Positions 6,667 through 14,266 of a DNA stretch of 26,302 bases are shown in pieces. Below the pieces are notes generated by a model. The model was not told the origin of the DNA. It searched no databases and saw only the letters and a program-made list of their open reading frames with translations. Source of the DNA: DATKSS01 sp035533335 (GTDB lineage Bacteria > Chloroflexota > Dormibacteria > Dormibacterales > Dormibacteraceae); contig DATLUC010000042.1 in assembly GCA_035533335.1 (NCBI GenBank), positions 1 to 26,302 of the forward strand, read 5' to 3'. Within the stretch, counting starts at the first letter, position 1; each line of letters begins with the position of its first letter. Made by a program: the position numbers and the translations under genes.

Positions 6667-8169
6667 GTGACCAAAGGCGTCATCGCAACCCCCCATCGCC
6701 TCGCCAGCGAGGCCGGAGCCAGCATCCTGCGCGACGGCGGCAACGCCATCGACGCCGTGATCGCGGCCGACGCCGTGCTCTGCGTGGTCTACCCGAGCAT
6801 GACCTCGGTCGCGGGCGACCTGATGGCGATCGTGTGGCCGGCCGGCGCAGCAGCCCCCGTCGGCCTGGTCGGCGCTGGACGCTCGGGGGAGCTTGCCACC
6901 ATCGAGACGGTCCGCTCTCGAGGCCACTCGGAAATGCCGGTGCGCGGAGTGCTCACCGTCACCGTGCCGGGCACGGTCGAGGCATGGGGAAGGCTTCTCG
7001 AGCGCTTCGGGACGTTCGGCTTCGGCGCGGTCCTCGAGCCCGCGGCCGCGCTGGCGCGCGACGGTTACGTCATCACGCCCCAGCTCTCCCGCTTCCTGAT
7101 GGACGCGGCCGATCTCCTGGGACGTGAGCCGGCGGCCCAGGCGCTGTATCCACCGATGGAGGCGGGGATGCTCCTGCGCAACCCCGACCTCGCCTCCGTG
7201 CTGCAGTCAATCGGCCGGGGCGGAATTGGGGGTTTCTACCGCGGCGAGGTCGCGGCCGAGATCGCAGCAGCCATCAAGCGGCGCGACGGTCTGGTCACCG
7301 CTGGCGATCTGGCCGCGCATCGCTCCCAGTGGGTGGACCCGGTCGAGGTCGCGTATCGCGACCTGGTGGTCTACGAGCTTCCGCCGCCGACCCAGGGCCT
7401 GGCCGCGGCGGCCATGCTGGCGCGTTTGAACACCGTGCCGTCACGGGACTTGCGGCCGGGGATCGATTTCATCGAGCCTTTCAAGCGGGCGCGTGACGCG
7501 GCTTACGGTCTGCGTGATCGATATGTCACCGACCCGGATTTCGCCCACGTCCCGTTTGCCCCTTTTCTCGACCCCGGCCACGCGGCCCCCCAGGCGGCAG
7601 CATCACTGGAGGGCGGCGACACCGTGTACATGTGCGCCGCCGACGGGCACGGCAACGTCGTCTCGCTGATCCAGAGCGTCGCCTTTGATTTCGGCTCCGG
7701 GATCGTCGCGGAGGGCACCGGCATGCTGCTGCAGAACCGGGGCAGCTACTTCAGCCTCGACCCCAATCACGTCAACCGGCTCGAGCCGAGGAAGCGCACG
7801 ATGCACACGTTGATCCCGGCCATGGCATCCAAGCACGGCCGGCCCTGGGCTGCTTTCGGCTCGATGGGGGGCGACGGCCAGCCTCAGCTGCAGGCACAGG
7901 TCCTAGTCAACCTCGTGGACTTTGGGCTGGAGCCCGCCGAGGCGGTGGCGCGGCCGAGGATCCGGATCCTGGCCGACGGGGTGACCGTGTCGGTGGAGGC
8001 GGATTATCCCGGCGCGGGTGAGCTGTCGCATTCGAACTGGAAGGTGGAGCTGATGCCGCCCAAGCATCACCTCTTCGGACACGCGCACTCGATCGTGATC
8101 GACGGGCCGAGCCGATGGCGCGCCGGGGCCGACCCGCGCTCCGACGGGAGCGTGGAGTTCGCGCTCTGA
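6667..8169 (+). CDS. gamma-glutamyltransferase-like Ntn-hydrolase
   Basis: A 500-residue member of the GGT superfamily (N-terminal nucleophile hydrolases that self-cleave into two chains). Recognisable blocks are the opening ATPHRLASEAGASILRDGGN and AIDAVIAAD region, GVLTVTVPGTVEAW, PPPTQGLAAAAML, and the processing-site region GDTVYMCAADGHGN with likely nucleophile Thr319. The closing AFGSMGGDGQPQLQAQVLVN motif is also present. The residue after the Thr is Val rather than the His of classical TTH sites, which places it among GGT-like proteins that can act on amides other than glutathione. There is no signal peptide from GTG 6667, whereas classical GGT is exported. A GATAAT hexamer at 6655-6660, made from the previous stop codon, sits 6 bases before the start and no Shine-Dalgarno is visible, hinting at a leaderless transcript. 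Substrate unknown. Confidence 0.85.
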   Translation: MTKGVIATPHRLASEAGASILRDGGNAIDAVIAADAVLCVVYPSMTSVAGDLMAIVWPAGAAAPVGLVGAGRSGELATIETVRSRGHSEMPVRGVLTVTVPGTVEAWGRLLERFGTFGFGAVLEPAAALARDGYVITPQLSRFLMDAADLLGREPAAQALYPPMEAGMLLRNPDLASVLQSIGRGGIGGFYRGEVAAEIAAAIKRRDGLVTAGDLAAHRSQWVDPVEVAYRDLVVYELPPPTQGLAAAAMLARLNTVPSRDLRPGIDFIEPFKRARDAAYGLRDRYVTDPDFAHVPFAPFLDPGHAAPQAAASLEGGDTVYMCAADGHGNVVSLIQSVAFDFGSGIVAEGTGMLLQNRGSYFSLDPNHVNRLEPRKRTMHTLIPAMASKHGRPWAAFGSMGGDGQPQLQAQVLVNLVDFGLEPAEAVARPRIRILADGVTVSVEADYPGAGELSHSNWKVELMPPKHHLFGHAHSIVIDGPSRWRAGADPRSDGSVEFAL

Positions 8170-8190
8170 CGGCCGAGGCCACGCCACACG

Positions 8191-8196
8191 TATACT
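8191..8196 (+). promoter_or_regulatory. candidate -10 box for rpsO
   Basis: TATACT matches the TATAAT consensus at five of six positions and lies 14 bases before the rpsO TTG in a 40-base gap. A weak -35 candidate, CTGACG (8166-8171), overlaps the upstream stop but leaves a 19-base spacer. The transcript leader would be only a few bases long. Confidence 0.5.
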
Positions 8197-8209
8197 TCAA
8201 GGTCGAGTT

Positions 8210-8479
8210 TTGGCAGTAGAGACTGAAGTCAAAGGCAAGCTCATCGCGGAGCACAAACGCGCTGACAAGGACACGGGTTCGCCCGAGGTCCAGATAGCGC
8301 TTTTCACAGCGCGCATCAGGGAGCTCACCGAGCACCTGAAGACGCATGCCAAGGACCACCACTCGCGCCGCGGCCTGCTGCTCCTGGTGGGCAAGCAGCG
8401 GCGGCTGCTGAACTACCTGAGGGACACCGACATCGAGCGATATCGCGCGCTTGTCGCCAAGCTCGGGATCAGGAGATAG
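8210..8479 (+). CDS. rpsO: 30S ribosomal protein S15
   Basis: An 89-residue protein, exactly the usual S15 length, a primary 16S rRNA-binding protein of the 30S platform. Clear signatures are TGSPEVQIALFTARIRELTEHLKTHAKDHHSRRGLLLLVGKQRRLLNYL and the end DIERYRALVAKLGIRR. The TTG start at 8210 reproduces the normal N terminus (M-A-V-E-T-E-V-K), with AAGG at 8199-8202 as a weak ribosome binding site. Pairing with pnp downstream is one of the most conserved bacterial gene orders. S15 is known to autoregulate through its own leader in several bacteria, but the leader here seems too short for that. Confidence 0.98.
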   Translation: MAVETEVKGKLIAEHKRADKDTGSPEVQIALFTARIRELTEHLKTHAKDHHSRRGLLLLVGKQRRLLNYLRDTDIERYRALVAKLGIRR

Positions 8480-8493
8480 TCCGACCAAGCGCC

Positions 8494-8512
8494 GGGCGCC
8501 CACCGGGCGCCC
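8494..8512 (+). terminator. rpsO-pnp intergenic hairpin (attenuator-like, no U-tract)
   Basis: Two copies of the self-complementary GGGCGCCC (8494-8501 and 8505-8512) separated by ACC can form an 8-bp, all-GC hairpin just after the rpsO stop. No run of T follows, so it is more likely a pause, processing or 3'-protection structure than a full intrinsic terminator. It is one of several stems in the 212-base rpsO-pnp gap. Confidence 0.5.
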
Positions 8513-8577
8513 TCAAGTAAATCCGGGAGGACCCCACGCTGGTAGCGCGGGTCAGCTCTTAGAAGCCCTCACCCAGG

Positions 8578-8611
8578 TCGTCGAGGTTGCGCAGGGCGCG
8601 CACCCCGACGA
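8578..8611 (+). promoter_or_regulatory. structured pnp leader stem
   Basis: TCGTCG (8578-8583) pairs with CGACGA (8606-8611), and inside it TGCGC (8588-8592) pairs with GCGCA (8598-8602), giving a two-part stem with internal loops. In E. coli the pnp leader contains an RNase III-cleaved stem through which PNPase represses itself; a similar role here is only an analogy. Confidence 0.4.
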
Positions 8612-8650
8612 GCACTCGGCGGCGGCTGCTAGGAACCTGGCCCAGGTCGC

Positions 8651-8684
8651 ACCTCCGGGGGACTCCTCCCACACACATGGAGGT
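8651..8684 (+). promoter_or_regulatory. candidate Shine-Dalgarno sequestration element in pnp leader
   Basis: The pnp ribosome binding site GGAGGT (8679-8684) has two possible antisense partners just upstream: ACCTCC at 8651-8656, a perfect six-base complement, and CCTCC at 8665-8669, complementary to GGAGG with a nine-base loop. They cannot pair at the same time. This would allow switching between structures, but conservation data are needed. Confidence 0.4.
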
Positions 8685-8691
8685 ATCTCAC

Positions 8692-10941
8692 GTGGCAATA
8701 GTCACGAAGAACGTTGACGTAGCCGGCAAGCGGCTTTCGATCGAAACCGGCCGGGTGGCCGAACAGGCCAACGGCGCGGTGATCCTGCGCCAGGGCGACA
8801 CGGTGGTGCTCAGCACCGCGGTGATGGCAAAAGAGCCCAGGGAGGGGATCGACTGGTTCCCGCTCACGTGCGACTACGAGGAGAAGCTCTACGCGGCGGG
8901 CAAGATCCCGGGCGCTTTCATGCGCCGCGAGGGACGTCCGAGCGAGACCGCCATCCTCGCATCCAGGCTGACCGACCGGCCTCTTCGACCGCTCTTCCCC
9001 GACGGCTTCAGGCTCGACGTGCAGGTGGTGTCGACTGTCCTCTCGGTCGACCAGGAGAACGACCCGACCATCCTCAGCATCAACGGCGCCTCCACGGCGC
9101 TGGTGATCTCCGACATCCCGTTCGCGGGACCGGTGGGGGCGGTCCGCATGGGCTACCTCGAGGGCCACGTGGTGGTGAACCCGCCGATGTCGCGGGTGGC
9201 GGAGTCGGAGCTCGACCTCGTCGTCGCCGGGACCTCTGAGGCGATCCTCATGGTCGAGGCGGGCGCCAAGGGCGTGTCGGAGCAGGTCGTGCTCGACGCG
9301 CTGTCCATGGCCCACGAGGAGATCAAGCGGATCTGCGCCGCCCAGGTGGAGCTGCAGCAGCAGGTCGGCCTCGAGAAGCGCGACTTCGTTCCGGTGTCAC
9401 ACCCGGTGCAGATGGTCGAGATCATGAGCGAGTACCTCGCGCTGCGCCTCGACCAAGTCCTGTACAGCGCGGACAAGGCGGTCCGCGAGGCGGGCGTCGA
9501 AGACCTGCGCCGTACGACCAAGGCCGAGCTCGGCGAGCGGTTCCCGGAGCATGCCGAGATTCTTGGCAAGCTCTTCGACAAGGCGGTCAAGGATCGCGTT
9601 CGGCAGCGCATCGTCGAAGAGGGCGTGCGCGTCGACGGTCGCGGCCTCAAGGACGTCAGGCAGATCACCGTCGAGGTCGGGGTGCTGCCCCGGACCCACG
9701 GCTCGGGCCTCTTCACGCGCGGCCAGACCCAGGCGCTGACGATCGCCACCCTCGGCTCCATGTCCGACAAGCAGAAGCTGGACGGGCTGACCCTTGCCGA
9801 CGAGTTCAAGCGCTACATGCACCACTACAACTTCCCGCCCTTCTCGGTCGGCGAGGCGCGGCCCCTGCGGGGCCCAGGCCGTCGCGAGATCGGCCACGGC
9901 GCGCTCGCCGAACGTGCGCTGCTGCCGGTGATCCCTCCGGTGGAGGAATGGCCGTACACGATGCGGCTGGTTTCCGAGATCCTGAGCTCCAACGGCTCGA
10001 CGTCGATGGCATCGGTGTGCGGCTCGACGCTCGCCCTGATGGACGCGGGCGTGCCTATCAAGTCGCCGGTCGCCGGCATCGCCATGGGCCTGATCACGCG
10101 GGAGGGCAAGTTCGCCGTGCTGACCGACATCCAGGGTGTCGAAGACGCGCTGGGCGACATGGACTTCAAGGTCGCCGGCACGCGGGACGGAATCACCGCC
10201 CTGCAGATGGACATCAAGATCAAGGGCCTGACGCATGAGATCTTCAGCCAGGCGCTGGAGCAGGCTCGGGTCGCGCGCCTTTTCGTCCTGGACAAGATGC
10301 TTGCCGTGCTCGCCAAGCCTCGCAGCGAGATGAGCAGCTATGCGCCGCGAATCACCACGATCCTGATCAACCCCGACAAGATCCGCGACATCATCGGCCC
10401 GGGAGGCAAGATGATCCGCAAGATCACCGAGGAAACGGGCGCTCAGATCGACGTCGAAGATGATGGGCGCGTCTTCATCGCCGCGGTGGACCAGGAAGGC
10501 GGCCAGCGGGCGATCGATTGGATCAAGGGCCTCACCGACGAGGTCGAGGTCGGCAAGATCTTCCGCGGCAAGGTCGTACGCATCATGCCTTTCGGCGCTT
10601 TCGTCGAGGTGCTGCCGAACCAGGACGGTCTCGTGCACATTTCCAAGCTCACCGACCATCGGGTCGAGCGTGTCGAGGAGGTCTGCAACGTCGGAGACGA
10701 GATCATGGTCAAGGCGGTGGAGATCGACAGCCAGGGCCGGCTCAACTTGAGCCGTCAGGCCGCGATCGAGGAGCTGACCGCCAAGGGTGAGCCGATCGAG
10801 GAGCACATCGACAGAGAAGCCATGGCCGTAGCCCTGGCATCGCCTCCGCCCGCGCCTCGCGAGGGCGGGTTTGGCGGGCGTGATCGGGGCAGCCGCAACG
10901 GCGGCGGCGGCGGCCGCAGCCGCGGACCGCGTCGAGACTGA
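8692..10941 (+). CDS. pnp: polyribonucleotide nucleotidyltransferase (PNPase)
   Basis: A 749-residue phosphorolytic 3'-to-5' exoribonuclease. Domain order: first RNase PH domain with the LTCDYEEKLYAAGKIPGAFMRREGRPSE-type region; helical linker; second RNase PH domain with the REIGHGALAERAL motif, GSTSMASVCGSTLALMDAGVP and DFKVAGTRDGITALQMD; a KH domain with IIGPGGKMIRKITEETGAQI (from about 566); and an S1 domain (about 627-697) with FRGKVVRIMPFGAFVEVLPNQDGLVH. A Gly/Arg-rich tail closes the protein. GTG 8692 is chosen because GGAGGT (8679-8684) is seven bases upstream and the protein then begins MAIVTKNVDVAGK as expected; ATG 8677 would overlap the ribosome binding site. The long leader and anti-Shine-Dalgarno segments suggest translational autocontrol. 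Confidence 0.97.
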   Translation: MAIVTKNVDVAGKRLSIETGRVAEQANGAVILRQGDTVVLSTAVMAKEPREGIDWFPLTCDYEEKLYAAGKIPGAFMRREGRPSETAILASRLTDRPLRPLFPDGFRLDVQVVSTVLSVDQENDPTILSINGASTALVISDIPFAGPVGAVRMGYLEGHVVVNPPMSRVAESELDLVVAGTSEAILMVEAGAKGVSEQVVLDALSMAHEEIKRICAAQVELQQQVGLEKRDFVPVSHPVQMVEIMSEYLALRLDQVLYSADKAVREAGVEDLRRTTKAELGERFPEHAEILGKLFDKAVKDRVRQRIVEEGVRVDGRGLKDVRQITVEVGVLPRTHGSGLFTRGQTQALTIATLGSMSDKQKLDGLTLADEFKRYMHHYNFPPFSVGEARPLRGPGRREIGHGALAERALLPVIPPVEEWPYTMRLVSEILSSNGSTSMASVCGSTLALMDAGVPIKSPVAGIAMGLITREGKFAVLTDIQGVEDALGDMDFKVAGTRDGITALQMDIKIKGLTHEIFSQALEQARVARLFVLDKMLAVLAKPRSEMSSYAPRITTILINPDKIRDIIGPGGKMIRKITEETGAQIDVEDDGRVFIAAVDQEGGQRAIDWIKGLTDEVEVGKIFRGKVVRIMPFGAFVEVLPNQDGLVHISKLTDHRVERVEEVCNVGDEIMVKAVEIDSQGRLNLSRQAAIEELTAKGEPIEEHIDREAMAVALASPPPAPREGGFGGRDRGSRNGGGGGRSRGPRRD

Positions 10942-10951
10942 GCGAGATCTC

Positions 10952-11704
10952 ATGACCGAGCCGATCAAAGTCGCGGTCGCCGGCTACCGCGGCAAGGTCG
11001 GCTCGGTGCTCGTGCCGGGTCTGCAAGCCGAGTCGGACATCGACTACGTGGGCGGCATCGGGCGGGGCGACGACCTGGCGGCGTTCCTCCACACCAAGAG
11101 GCCCCGCGCCTTCATCGATTTCACGCGGCCATCGGACGTTCTGCACAACGCGCTCGCGGCGATTGCGGCGGGAGCCTCACCGGTCATCGGGACCACGGGC
11201 CTGTCGGTGGAGAACGTCGACAAGATCGAGACCGCGTGCAAAGAGAAGGGCGTGGGCGGCATCGTGGCCCCCAACTTCGCGATCGGTGCCGTTGTGATGA
11301 TGCATCTCGCCGACATCGCCGCGCCTTTTTTCGATGCGGCGGAGGTGATCGAGATGCACCACTCGGCCAAGCTGGACGCGCCTTCGGGCACTGCGCTCGC
11401 CACGGCCAAGCGGCTCGCCGCGCGTCGCGGCAGCAAGCCGTTCAGCCACCCGAAGACCGAGAAGGAGACACTGCCCGGCACGCGAGGCGGGGAGGAGGGG
11501 CACGTCGCTGTTCACAGCGTTCGATTGCCCGGGCTCGTCGCCGACCAGGAGGTGATGTTCGGCCTGCCCGGCCAGACGCTGACCATCACCCATCGCACCA
11601 CCAGCCGTGAGGCTTACGTGCCGGGAGTCCTCCTCGCGATCCGCAAAGTGACCTCCGAACAGCGCTTCTACAGGGCTCTCGACGAACTACTGGGCCTTCG
11701 GTAG
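10952..11704 (+). CDS. dapB: 4-hydroxy-tetrahydrodipicolinate reductase
   Basis: DapB reduces the DapA product with NAD(P)H in lysine and diaminopimelate synthesis. From ATG 10952 the protein is 250 residues, slightly short but within range. It has the nucleotide-binding VAVAGYRGKVGSVL loop, FIDFTRPSDVLHN, GTTGLS, APNFAIGAVVMM, and the catalytic EMHHSAKLDAPSGTA block (HH at 136-137, K140, DAPSGT at 142-147). The open frame extends upstream into the Ala/Arg-coding end of pnp, but ATG 10952 is the natural start; the gap to the pnp stop is 10 bases, with GAG-rich sequence just upstream. It leads a dapB-asd-dapA cluster. The order is metabolically logical but asd probably also has its own promoter. 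Confidence 0.95.
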   Translation: MTEPIKVAVAGYRGKVGSVLVPGLQAESDIDYVGGIGRGDDLAAFLHTKRPRAFIDFTRPSDVLHNALAAIAAGASPVIGTTGLSVENVDKIETACKEKGVGGIVAPNFAIGAVVMMHLADIAAPFFDAAEVIEMHHSAKLDAPSGTALATAKRLAARRGSKPFSHPKTEKETLPGTRGGEEGHVAVHSVRLPGLVADQEVMFGLPGQTLTITHRTTSREAYVPGVLLAIRKVTSEQRFYRALDELLGLR

Positions 11705-11707
11705 ACT
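11679..11707 (+). promoter_or_regulatory. candidate leaderless promoter for asd
   Basis: TCGACG (11679-11684) as -35 and TAGACT (11702-11707) as -10 are separated by 17 bases. The -10 contains the dapB stop codon TAG, and the asd GTG begins after a six-base gap, so a transcript starting at the usual distance would begin at or within a base of the GTG. No Shine-Dalgarno is visible before asd, in agreement. Confidence 0.55.
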
Positions 11708-11713
11708 GACCTC

Positions 11714-12742
11714 GTGCCCACCTCCCAGCGACTAAACGTTGCTGTCGTCGGCGCCACCGGGATGGTCGGCCAGGAGATGCTGCGCGTGCTCGCCCAGCGC
11801 CACTTCCCGAGCGACCACATCACCGCGCTTGCTTCGGAGCGGTCTGAGGGAATGTCGGTTCCGTACAACGGCAGCTCGCTCAAGATCGAGCATCTCCACG
11901 AGGGCGCGTTCAGGGGCATCGACGTCGCGTTGTTTGCCGCCAGCGGCGACATCGCCCTGATGTACGGACCGGTGGCGGCCGAATCAGGTGCGCTGGTGAT
12001 CGACAACAGCTCGGCCTGGCGGATGAAGGAAAACGTGCCCCTGGTCGTCCCAGAGGTGAACGCGAATGACATCCGCGCCAACGAGGGCATCATCGCGAAC
12101 CCCAACTGCTGTGCGATCCCCCTGACGGTCGTGCTCAACCCTTTGAGGAATGCGGCCGGCCTGGAGCGCGTCCTGGTTTCGACCTACCAGTCCGCGTCCG
12201 GCGCGGGAAGGGCGCTGGTCGAGGAGCTCGAGGAGCAGACCAAAGCGATCGCCGACGGCAAGGAGCCGCCGGTCGCCGCTTATCCCTATCAGCTCGCCTA
12301 CAACGTGGTGCCGGGCGGATGGCGCCCGGAGCCCGACGGTTACAACGAGGAAGAGGTCAAGATCGTCAACGAGACCCGCAAGATCATGCACATGCCTGAC
12401 CTGCGGATCACCGCGACGTGCGTTCGAGTGCCCGTGCCCGTCGGCCATGGCGAGTCGGTCTTCATCGAGACGACCAGGAAGCTCACGGCAGATGAGGCAC
12501 GCACCATCCTGGGCGGCGCGCCCGGGGTGATCGTCGAAGACGACCCGCACGCCAGGCTCTATCCGACGCCGCACGGGGTCGCCGGCAAGGACGAGGTGTA
12601 TGTTGGCCGCATCCGTAACGACACCTCCACCGGCAACGGGCTCGTCCTGTGGTTGGTCTCCGACAATCTGCGCAAGGGCGCTGCCCTCAACGCGGTCCAG
12701 ATCGCAGAGCAAGCCATCGAAATGGGAGTGGTCGTCAAGTGA
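11714..12742 (+). CDS. asd: aspartate-semialdehyde dehydrogenase
   Basis: Asd reduces aspartyl-phosphate to aspartate semialdehyde, the branch point to lysine/DAP, threonine and methionine. The 342-residue protein has the NADP-binding VVGATGMVGQEML loop near the N terminus, the SSAWRM motif, the active-site NPNCCAIPLTV segment (Cys132 as nucleophile), STYQSASGAGR, and the VRVPVPVGHGESVFIET block with the catalytic-region His. GTG 11714 gives the expected start; there is no ribosome binding site, but a -10 box lies directly upstream. The stop overlaps the dapA start as GTGA, so asd and dapA are probably translationally coupled. Confidence 0.96.
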   Translation: MPTSQRLNVAVVGATGMVGQEMLRVLAQRHFPSDHITALASERSEGMSVPYNGSSLKIEHLHEGAFRGIDVALFAASGDIALMYGPVAAESGALVIDNSSAWRMKENVPLVVPEVNANDIRANEGIIANPNCCAIPLTVVLNPLRNAAGLERVLVSTYQSASGAGRALVEELEEQTKAIADGKEPPVAAYPYQLAYNVVPGGWRPEPDGYNEEEVKIVNETRKIMHMPDLRITATCVRVPVPVGHGESVFIETTRKLTADEARTILGGAPGVIVEDDPHARLYPTPHGVAGKDEVYVGRIRNDTSTGNGLVLWLVSDNLRKGAALNAVQIAEQAIEMGVVVK

Positions 12743-13647
12743 GCGTGGAGCTGGGACGGCTTCTGACGGCGATGATCACGCCCTTCAAGGCCGACGGCGC
12801 GCTCGACCTCGACGCCGCCGAGAGGCTCGCGGCGCAGCTCGTCGCGGACGGCTCCGACGGCGTGGTCGTGTCCGGCACCACCGGCGAGTCGCCCACGCTC
12901 GACGACGACGAGAAGATCGAGCTGCTCCGAGCGGTCAGGCAGGCGATCCCGGGCAAGACTGTCGTCGCCGGCACCGGGAGCAACGACACCCACCATTCGG
13001 TCAAGCTCTCCGAGCGCGCGATGAAGGCCGGCGCCGACGCGCTGCTCGCGGTCGTGCCCTACTACAACAAGCCTCCGCAGGACGGCATGTACCTGCACTT
13101 CAAGGCGATCTCGGAGGCCGGCCCGACGATCATGTACAACATCCAGGGCCGCACGGCGGTCAACATGACCGCCGCGACCACGCTGAGGTGCGCGGAGCTG
13201 CCGGGGATCGTCGGAGTCAAAGAGGCCAGCGGCGATTTGGACCAGGTCGGATTCGTCTGCGCCGGCAAGCCGGCCCACTTCACGGTCTGGAGCGGGGACG
13301 ACAGCTGGACCCTGCCGGTGCTCGCAGCGGGCGGTTACGGGGTGATCTGCGTGGTGTCGCACCTCGCCGGAGGTTCGATGAAGCGGCTGATCGAGGCCTA
13401 CGGCAAGGGCGACAACCAAACAGCGCGCGAGATCCACCTCGGCCTGCTGCCGGTGATCAAGACGTTGATGACCACCGCCGCCAACCCGGTGCCGATCAAG
13501 TCCGTGCTCAACGCGATGGGATTCCCGGCCGGCCCTTTCCGCCTGCCGCTGGTCCCACTCAGCGCAGATCAGCTGCAGTCGGTGATGAAGACCGTCCATG
13601 ACGCGGGCGAGCTGATCACTTTCAAGCCGGGAGTCAAAGTCGCTTAG
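12739..13647 (+). CDS. dapA: 4-hydroxy-tetrahydrodipicolinate synthase
   Basis: DapA condenses pyruvate with aspartate semialdehyde, the first committed step of the DAP/lysine pathway. The 302-residue TIM barrel shows LLTAMITPFKADG, VVSGTTGESPTL, VVPYYNKPPQDGMYLHF, IMYNIQGRTAVNM (catalytic Tyr133) and GVKEASGD with the Schiff-base Lys161. The usual YNVPGRT is YNIQGRT here, a mild variant. GTG 12739 overlaps the asd TGA; an open frame upstream lies inside asd and is not part of the protein. Another GTG six bases on is a possible alternative. The dapA-RNase J neighbourhood downstream is typical of actinobacteria and relatives. Confidence 0.96.
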   Translation: MSVELGRLLTAMITPFKADGALDLDAAERLAAQLVADGSDGVVVSGTTGESPTLDDDEKIELLRAVRQAIPGKTVVAGTGSNDTHHSVKLSERAMKAGADALLAVVPYYNKPPQDGMYLHFKAISEAGPTIMYNIQGRTAVNMTAATTLRCAELPGIVGVKEASGDLDQVGFVCAGKPAHFTVWSGDDSWTLPVLAAGGYGVICVVSHLAGGSMKRLIEAYGKGDNQTAREIHLGLLPVIKTLMTTAANPVPIKSVLNAMGFPAGPFRLPLVPLSADQLQSVMKTVHDAGELITFKPGVKVA

Positions 13648-13654
13648 TACCTCA

Positions 13655-14266
13655 GTGGAGCTGAACCAGCTCCACGACACGATCCGCTCCTGCAAGAACT
13701 GCGGGCTGCACGCGACGCGAACCCAGGCCGTGCCGGGCGAAGGACCTTGCCCGGCCGACGTGATGATCGTGGGCGAGGCGCCGGGATTCAACGAGGACCG
13801 CCAGGGCGAGCCGTTCGTCGGCGCGGCCGGCAAGCTGCTCGACACCCTGCTCGCGCGCATCTCGCTGAGCCGGTCCGAGGTTTTCATCACCAACGTCCTC
13901 AAGTGCCGCCCGCCGATGAACCGTGACCCGATGCCGAACGAAGCGGAGGCCTGTTCGCCATACCTCGCACGCCAGCTCGAGCTGATCAAGCCGAAGGTCG
14001 TGCTCATCCTGGGGCGGCATGCGCTCGAGCGCCTCATGCCGGGCCAGGGGTCCATATCGCGGGTGCACGGCAGCCTGATCAAGCGCGGGGATGTCGCCTA
14101 CGTGCCGCTGTACCATCCGGCCGCGGCCCTCCACAACGGCTCTTTGGTCGCGGACCTGGAACACGACTTCGACCTGGTCAAGCAGTACCTCGACAAGCTG
14201 CTCGCGCCTCCGCCTCCGCCTGTTCCCGTGCCCAAGCAGGAACCCGAGCAGCTCCAGCTTTTGTGA
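13655..14266 (+). CDS. family 4 uracil-DNA glycosylase (iron-sulfur type)
   Basis: Removes uracil from DNA to start base excision repair. The 203-residue protein has the four cysteines expected to bind a 4Fe-4S cluster (C13, C16, C84, C100), the active-site GEAPGFNEDRQGEPFVGAAG (40-59), KCRPPMNRDPMPNEAEAC, and YHPAAALHN with the second catalytic-region His154. The protein ends in a proline-rich stretch (PPPPPVPVP) followed by the terminal QLQLL, which resembles a beta-clamp-binding peptide. GTG 13655 gives the normal N terminus; only seven bases separate it from dapA, with no clear ribosome binding site. Its TGA overlaps the RNase J start as GTGA, so the two are likely co-translated. Confidence 0.92.
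   Translation: MELNQLHDTIRSCKNCGLHATRTQAVPGEGPCPADVMIVGEAPGFNEDRQGEPFVGAAGKLLDTLLARISLSRSEVFITNVLKCRPPMNRDPMPNEAEACSPYLARQLELIKPKVVLILGRHALERLMPGQGSISRVHGSLIKRGDVAYVPLYHPAAALHNGSLVADLEHDFDLVKQYLDKLLAPPPPPVPVPKQEPEQLQLL

Noticed and set aside
9397..10968. Long antisense open frame opposite pnp (523 codons), and similar ones such as 12559-14082 and 619-1476 on the minus strand
   Set aside because: In GC-rich genes the reverse frames stay open by codon bias. Translations are rich in R, H, D, A with no recognisable motifs, while the plus strand encodes clear enzymes.
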